Positions 58,569-64,000 of a stretch of 64,000 nucleotides of DNA are shown in pieces (within the stretch, counting starts at the first letter, position 1; the number at the start of each line of letters is the position of its first letter). The notes beneath the pieces are model-generated. The model ran no database searches, was not told where the DNA came from, and saw only the letters and a list, made by a program, of their open reading frames with translations. The stretch lies in NCBI GenBank assembly GCA_018902385.1, contig JABSSW010000001.1, positions 620,001 through 684,000 on the forward strand. Reading direction: 5' to 3'. This DNA is from Physcia stellaris (taxonomy: Eukaryota > Ascomycota > Lecanoromycetes > Caliciales > Physciaceae). The position numbers and the translations under genes were made by a program.

Positions 58569-59331
58569 GACGTTGAGGAAGAAAGGCTCGGTAATACAGG
58601 ATGCAAGCATTCCTGTTGTTCTTAAACCCAGTGGCCCATCATAGCCGTACCTGAGAAGAGTGCCATCGAACGACGCGGTGCTGCAAAGATCCACGATTGT
58701 CTGTTCCCTTCAAAGTGAAGACGAAGCGTTGATGCGGCTGATCTACACTTTAAGCTACTTTCAGTGAGCTGTCACATTAAGTAAAGTCAGATAATCACGT
58801 TGTAGGCAGCCTCTCCGTTATGAATAATGGCAGCAATGAGTGAGACTCGCTCTATTCAAGGACTTTTCTCCTGCGTTCTGCATATTAGCCGGAGAATGGA
58901 CATCGAGCGCGGCATAGGAGAATGAATGCCTTAGAGGGGTGGTGCTCATACTTCCATGTCAATACTGTATAAGAGATCAATGCCTGTTGATCATGGCACG
59001 ACAGCGATGACGGATGGTCAAATAATGCACATTGGAGACGATCAAACACGGGCACCCGAGGCACCGAGCCCGCGGGAGCGCTATGCGCGGCTAAAGCCGA
59101 AAGTCAGATGAGATCAGTGCAGGTGCTGCCCTAAGGTAGTGGGTTTCTTTAATTCTTAGGGGCCATGCGGGCTGAATGACTGCCCGGATCCCGTGTTGAC
59201 GTCTTTGGGGCTGCGGCCTTCGTTTGAGTATTTTATTGTTTGATGATCGCCACATCTTCTCCCTCTTACCCTTCCAACCAACTCACTCCGCTGTTTTCCC
59301 TTCGCTCCTACCAAACCGCATTCTACCCACG
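58569..59331. promoter_or_regulatory. Divergent promoter region between REX3 and the lipase gene
   Basis: The 763-bp spacer separates two outward-facing genes and must serve both. C/T-rich DNA before 59332 fits the lipase leader. No specific regulatory site was assigned. Confidence 0.45.
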
Positions 59332-60748
59332 ATGGAAGCTTCCGAGCGAAAAACAACTGAGGAGAACGCTAAAGCGACCCACTTATGCGTTCTCGTACAT
59401 GGGTAAGCACAGCAGCAGTTGCGCGATGAAGTACATCTAGTGTTAACATCTGTCGCATAGCCTCTGGGGTAATCCGGAACATTTGGCCTACCTTGCTTCT
59501 GCTTTGCGCGATAAACATCCCAAAGACCGGCTGCACATTCTTGTTGCTAAAAGTAACTCCGGGAATTTCACCTACGATGGCATCGAGACTGGCGCAGAAC
59601 GTGTCACACACGAGATCGAGGAGACAATCGCGAAACTGGAAAAGGATGGCTCAAACGTTAAGAAATTAAGCATGGTCGGCTACTCTCTCGGTGGGCTCGT
59701 CGCACGATATTCAATCGGTCTTCTTTACTCGAACGGCTGGTTCGATCGATTAGAACCCATCAATTTCACTACATTCGCTTCACCGCATCTAGGCGTTCGA
59801 ACTCCTATCTTGGGTTACCAGAGTCATCTGTGGAATCTCTTTGGGTCGCGAACGCTCTCAATGTCGGGGAGGCAATTATTCGGTGATGACACCTTCAGGG
59901 ATACTGGTCGCCCCATCCTTTGCCTTCTGGCAGACCCGAGCAGTATCTTCATGCAAGCATTATCACGCTTTAAGCATCGGACGTTGTATGCCAACATCAT
60001 CAACGACCGCTCCGCGCCATACTACACAACATTTATCTCCAAGATCGATCCTTACATCAATCTCGATAATATCAATATAAACTACGTGGATGACTATGCC
60101 CCCAACATTATCGATCCCGCCAATCCCGTTTCTCTTAAGCCTCATCTACCTCCTACAACAGTCTTGGGTCAGATCGCAGGAACCAGTCAGAGCCTCTTAA
60201 ATAACGTCCCTTTCTATGCTGCTATGACAGTCTTTGTCCCTATCGGCGCGACAGCCTACTTAATAAATGCAGGGATTCAGTCTGTTCGGAGCCATAACAG
60301 GATCAGGCTGCATGAATCAGGTCAAGCTGGTGTTGGGCTGGGAAATTACCGTATACCCTTGCTGATCGAGAACGCTCGGAGTGCTGTCGGGGGAACATTT
60401 GGATCAATTGATGGCAATCCCGAATACCATACAGCCGGCACGGATGCGTCCTCGGACTCTTCGTCGGAGTGTCGTGACGAGAAAAGAATACCAAACAGAA
60501 AGAGCTCCTCAACAGACTTGAAGCGCACTCACTCATCCAAGCAACCCAAATTCCCTTCCCTAAACCTCTCGTCAGACCAACTTGAGATGATTGAGAATTT
60601 GGATCAGGCCGGATTCAAGAAGTATGCTGTCCACATCCAGAAAGTTAGGCATACCCATGCAGCCATCGTCGTACGGATGAAGCAGAGTCGTTTTGACGAG
60701 GGTAAAGTTGTGATAAAGCATTGGCTCAATGAAGAATTTGAAATCTAG
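59332..60748 (+). CDS. DUF676/Rog1-like lipase (alpha/beta hydrolase)
   Basis: Exons 59332-59402 and 59461-60748, with a 58-nt GTAAGC...TAG intron that falls inside the oxyanion motif, give 452 residues. The rebuilt N-terminal motif is 'HLCVLVHGLWGNPEHL', the nucleophile elbow is 'MVGYSLGGLVARYSIGLLY', and 'FTTFASPHLGVR' and 'RTLYANIINDRSAPYYT' (probable catalytic His/Asp region) match the family. A hydrophobic stretch 'VPFYAAMTVFVPIGATAYLI' may attach the enzyme to a membrane. The C-terminus holds a Ser-rich insert and 'KKYAVHIQKVRHTHAAIVVRM', also a family feature. Yeast relatives (Rog1, Lpl1) hydrolyse glycerolipids and phospholipids, often at lipid droplets. The substrate here is not known. 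Confidence 0.95.
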
Positions 60749-61262
60749 CACGTTCGATCATAACAATGATCCTCACTGATATGGAAATTTAGCATGGACT
60801 GTTTTTAACAAGCATAGCGGAGGCGTCTGTCTTGGGACATGTGGCAGGGAGCGCTCATAATGGCGTCCAGGCACAATCATAGGCATATAGACAGGATGAG
60901 ATTTATTGTGTCACTTCGAAGTCAGAATTACCAGACTGACGACCCGAAAACCTTTGTACTATCACCTTATCCTATACAACTATCACATGGACGAATTAAA
61001 CGGTGGTCAAGGTGATAACGGGATGCTTTGTTTGAGCACAGCGACAGACTTACGAAGCAATCTGATTTTAGAGCCATACCTAGCTCTTTATTGACTATTT
61101 CTAAGGGTATATCACGCACAAGCTAACTCCATGCACATGCAGTTCTTCGGCATCCCCTATAAAAACCGAATCAGGCTTCCTTCCGCGTTGCCGCTTGATT
61201 AGTCCTCTCTAATGGGTTTGGCACAACAGCTGTACTTTCCTCCATCAAACACCCGTGATGGA
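60749..61262. other. Convergent 3' region
   Basis: This stretch lies between the lipase stop and the stop of the converging DUF6594 gene. No gene is seen. Confidence 0.5.
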
Positions 61263-62342
61263 TTAACTTGGTGTAGCAAGGTTACCCGATATGAATACGA
61301 CGAGCACCTAGACGAAAGTGTAAGCGTTGAATGGCATGGTTCGAATGTAGGGAAGATCTTACAGCTGCATATGCTGCTCCAGCCCCGAAGACCTCAGCTC
61401 TTCTGGCAGTGGATAAAATGGACACTGACAGACTGAAAAGACTTGTCCAGATAGCTACGAGCCCCAAGCGCCAGCCTGGATTTCTGATAAAGTACAGAGA
61501 CATTATTGCGCCGATAAGAAGTATTGCTGCTACCACGACACTGATGAAACCGACTGCTTTGGCAATCCTGCTTTCAGGTCCATATCGCACTCCGTCCCAG
61601 GGCTGTCTTGATGGGTCTCTCTTCTTCTGGAATACATTAAGTAATTCTACAGTTATAATAGCCATCGCACTTACCTCGAACATCCAATGGCAATGGTCTC
61701 TCAGGAACTGAGAAAGCCTATCTTCACCCTTTGCCGGACGCAAGGCAACAAAATCGCTTTCGTCCTCGGAGAAGGCCCGTTTGCCTAGGCCATGAAGGCA
61801 TCTCTCATCTTCGAGGTAACCATGTATAACGTCCTTCACCCGTGTTGCAGGGCTTGGCAGCGTGAGTACCTGACTCTGAGCTGTCAAAAGATCGTCTTCA
61901 TCGCGTCAGGCACATCTGAGGTCAGATTATTAAAGTACCATCACTTACAGTATTCTTTGACTAGCTTCCTCAATTCAGTATATATACGCTGTTTTTCAAT
62001 GTCTCGAGCCGCCTGTAGATGCTGCGGAAATTCTTGCGGAATGGTGGCTGCAGCTAGTTGTCTCTTTTCGTCTTGGTCCGATGCATCATCCTGGTCAATC
62101 GCGTCCAGTGCCGTTTGGAAAGAAAGAATCTCGCTCTGTAACTGTAATAGAAGCCGCGCTGCTGTTCTGTCGAATCTCCTATAGACCGCCAGCTCCTTGT
62201 CTGTTGCAATGAAATCTGCGACTTGAGCATAACCAGTGACGCGCGGAATCGTGTTCAATGGAACTGTGGCCGATGCATTGACAGCATGGCTCGGGAAGGC
62301 TTTGTGCTGTATTCTATGGTTGTGTTGCGGTAGCAGAGCCAT
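61263..62342 (-). CDS. DUF6594 integral membrane protein
   Basis: Three exons (62342-61949, 61880-61363, 61307-61263) give 318 residues. The N-terminal part has 'VTGYAQVADFIATDKELAVYRRFDR', a typical family opening, and 'ARLLLQLQSEILSFQTALDAID', a long helix. Three membrane segments follow: 'IAKAVGFISVVVAAILLIGAIMSLY', 'GLVAIWTSLFSLSVSIL', and the last one, split by an intron, in 'AEVFGAGAAYAA' then 'VLVVFISGN'. The 45-nt final exon is supported because it restores the AYAAVLVVF C-terminus usual in this family. DUF6594 proteins are abundant in filamentous ascomycetes and their function is unknown. It faces away from the next gene across a shared upstream region. Confidence 0.9.
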
Positions 62343-62896
62343 CAAGAATTAAAGAGGGGAAGCACAGTATGAGTATGCCCAAAGAGAGAGTTGGTTGCGA
62401 TCCCCGTCATATTTACTTCTCTTGCACCGAATCAACCTTGCTGCGAAAGTAAGGCTTTTTTCAGACAGCAACTCAGCTGTGAAAGCCACGAGTCAGCCTG
62501 TTTCACTTCGTCACGAGGCCACGGTCCAAAGCAGGATTGTTTGCTCCTTAGCGCTAGCCTTGTCAAACCCTCCAACTGCTCAAGAAATACCTCACTGCGA
62601 TGAGGCTGCGGGCTGTGCATGCTCGAAAGAGAAGCCACAGACTGAATTGAGTGGCTTGCGCGCGCGACACCGACTCAAGGATATGTGGGGTGTGCATGCA
62701 CGCTCCCTAACTCTTCCCACCGTCAGTGGGAGTTCGAGTCTTTTCATATACTCAGCCATCTGGCCATTCATCTGATCTTTGCCTTTGCTCCTGGATTTCC
62801 GGGCATTCCTCTCGCAACCTTCCTACGCCCCGTGGTTATATAGACGTTCAATTCCTACAGCACAACAGGATTTTCGCAAGGCTGCAGCAGGCACAG
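62343..62896. promoter_or_regulatory. Divergent upstream region of two membrane-protein genes
   Basis: The 554-bp spacer lies between two ATGs pointing outward. It must contain both promoters; no defined site was recognised. Confidence 0.45.
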
Positions 62897-64000
62897 ATGA
62901 CTCAAAACACTGCTCAGCATAATCATTACATCTCCTACCTCGATAGTAAGCCTGATCATATGAGCTTGAGGCAACAATCCCCCAAGCTACAGCAAGACAT
63001 GGTCAGTGGTCAACAGAGTCATACGCTTGAGACAGGATCATGTACTCACCCCATCGCAGGATTCAACTGCAGCTCTGGAATTGGCCTTCTTTGCTGGGAT
63101 CGCGCTCACTGTCGTCGCTTGTTACTACGGTCGCTCATCGCTCCTCTTCCTTCTTTTCGCTACCATACAGTCAATCTTCTTGACTGGCCTCCTCCTTTGG
63201 CTATGGCCCTCTGGACAACCTCGACGATTTCATGCCACCCGCTCAGCGTGCACCAAACACAAAGTTCTCTTCGCTGAATTCTGTGTCTTTGTCCACCTGA
63301 TATGCGCATGGCTGTCCCTACTAGGCAGGATCCAGGCTGCCCGCTTCGGGGTGGTCGTTCAGCCATGGCTACCGGCCCTTACACTTAGTACCATCATGAT
63401 ACTTGAACTGGTCGCCTCGCTCGCGGTTGTTCTAGCTCATGCCACCGGACACCATGATTTCTGTACTCGTATTAGGCGAAGAATCATCTGGCTTGGCCGA
63501 GGCCTGCAAAAGTCGATATGCTGGATCGGTTACATTTTCCACTCTATGCTCCAGGAGGTTCCAACAGACTTGGAACGCCAATCAAAGAGCAATCTTATCT
63601 CCAGCGTTTGGCCTCAGAGAGAGCATGGCAAGAGAGAGAATGGCATCATCGGGTCGGTGCAGGAGGATGGGTTACAAAGTGAAGGGTCTAAAAGTACGCG
63701 ACGGATCAATCTGGACAACGAGATTGAGGAAGTCAGAAGACCCTCTCATCATGAGGAATATGAAAATCTAAGACAAATGAGACGTACGCCATCAACTTAT
63801 GATTTAGTACATCAGGAGCTTCGATCCATTGGCGCGAGGGTCAGGTGGTCGGCTGTCCGTTATGCCATGTTTCCTAAACTTCAAAGAACGCCATTCCAAG
63901 ATTTATCTCTACTAATTGCCGTCCAACCCCAAGTATGCCCTCCGGTAGATGACCATGGACATCTTCATCAATCTCATCCACTTTACCAATTTCCGGGGCG
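62897..64000 (+). CDS. Multi-pass membrane protein of unknown function, truncated by the window edge
   Basis: Exon 1 (62897-63001, 35 codons) joins through a 58-nt GTCAGT...CAG intron to exon 2, which stays open from 63060 to the last base of the window, over 310 codons. About four hydrophobic segments are seen: 'ALELAFFAGIALTVVACYYG', 'SSLLFLLFATIQSIFLTGLLL', 'FAEFCVFVHLICAWLSLLG' and 'ALTLSTIMILELVASLAVVLAH'. A charged cytoplasmic tail follows, with 'RRTPSTYDLVHQELRSIGARV'. I do not recognise the family. Four helices followed by a long polar tail can resemble the accessory region of fungal ABC-C transporters, but no ATP-binding cassette is in view. The 3' end lies outside the window. Confidence 0.72.

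Noticed and set aside
62726-63277. 183-codon plus-strand frame overlapping the edge gene
   Set aside because: It starts at a non-ATG codon and is low in membrane or domain character. The spliced frame gives a much longer open frame with clear hydrophobic helices.
1-64000. CRISPR arrays, bacterial operons, rRNA and tRNA genes
   Set aside because: No regularly spaced repeats were seen. Gene structure is eukaryotic, with introns. I did not recognise a tRNA cloverleaf or rRNA segment by eye; a covariance-model scan would be needed to exclude tRNAs fully.

Overview
The window is nuclear DNA of a filamentous ascomycete (Pezizomycotina). Evidence: genes carry short GT-AG introns, mostly 48-70 nt. 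A Ste2-type pheromone receptor, a SUN-family wall protein, a non-reducing polyketide synthase (NR-PKS) and an AflR-like Zn2Cys6 regulator are present. The left end holds retrotransposons degraded in the way expected of repeat-induced point mutation (RIP). I cannot name the species.

Layout. Positions 1 to about 12,150 are very AT-rich dead DNA. A near full-length Ty3/gypsy element on the minus strand (window edge to 6615, both LTRs recognisable) interrupts the reverse transcriptase of a second, plus-strand chromodomain gypsy element (6616 to about 9480). A further AT-rich block that I cannot assign follows, to about 12,150. Composition then switches abruptly to ordinary fungal sequence. From 14 kb the genes are: SUN-family protein (14026-15552, +); DUF202 membrane protein (16621-17950, +); small secreted protein (19325-20042, +); FHA/tandem-BRCT protein of the Mdb1/MDC1 type (21542-24212, -); Ste2-like pheromone receptor (25245-26434, +); unknown coiled-coil protein (29682-31694, +); DNA primase large subunit (32421-34078, -); cAMP-receptor-like GPCR (35462-37063, +).

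A probable secondary-metabolite locus follows: a 12-exon NR-PKS with SAT-KS-AT-PT-ACP-ACP-TE order (38341-46033, +), a convergent fructosamine-3-kinase-like protein (46700-47946, -), an AflR-like Zn2Cys6 factor (50013-51215, -) and an MFS transporter (54364-56155, +). The PKS would make the aromatic polyketide, the factor is the likely cluster switch and the MFS the likely exporter. No oxidoreductase or methyltransferase was found between them. The right end holds a Rex3-type RNA exonuclease (56584-58568, -), a DUF676/Rog1-like lipase (59332-60748, +), a DUF6594 membrane protein (61263-62342, -) and a membrane protein cut off by the window edge (62897-64000, +).

The most unexpected pattern is that three conserved genes (DUF202, PKS, Rex3) each carry one reading-frame break, each lying on a run of exactly five G (or C), and each would be repaired by one more base in that run. 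This is either a consensus error or real slippage mutation. It decides whether the PKS is intact.
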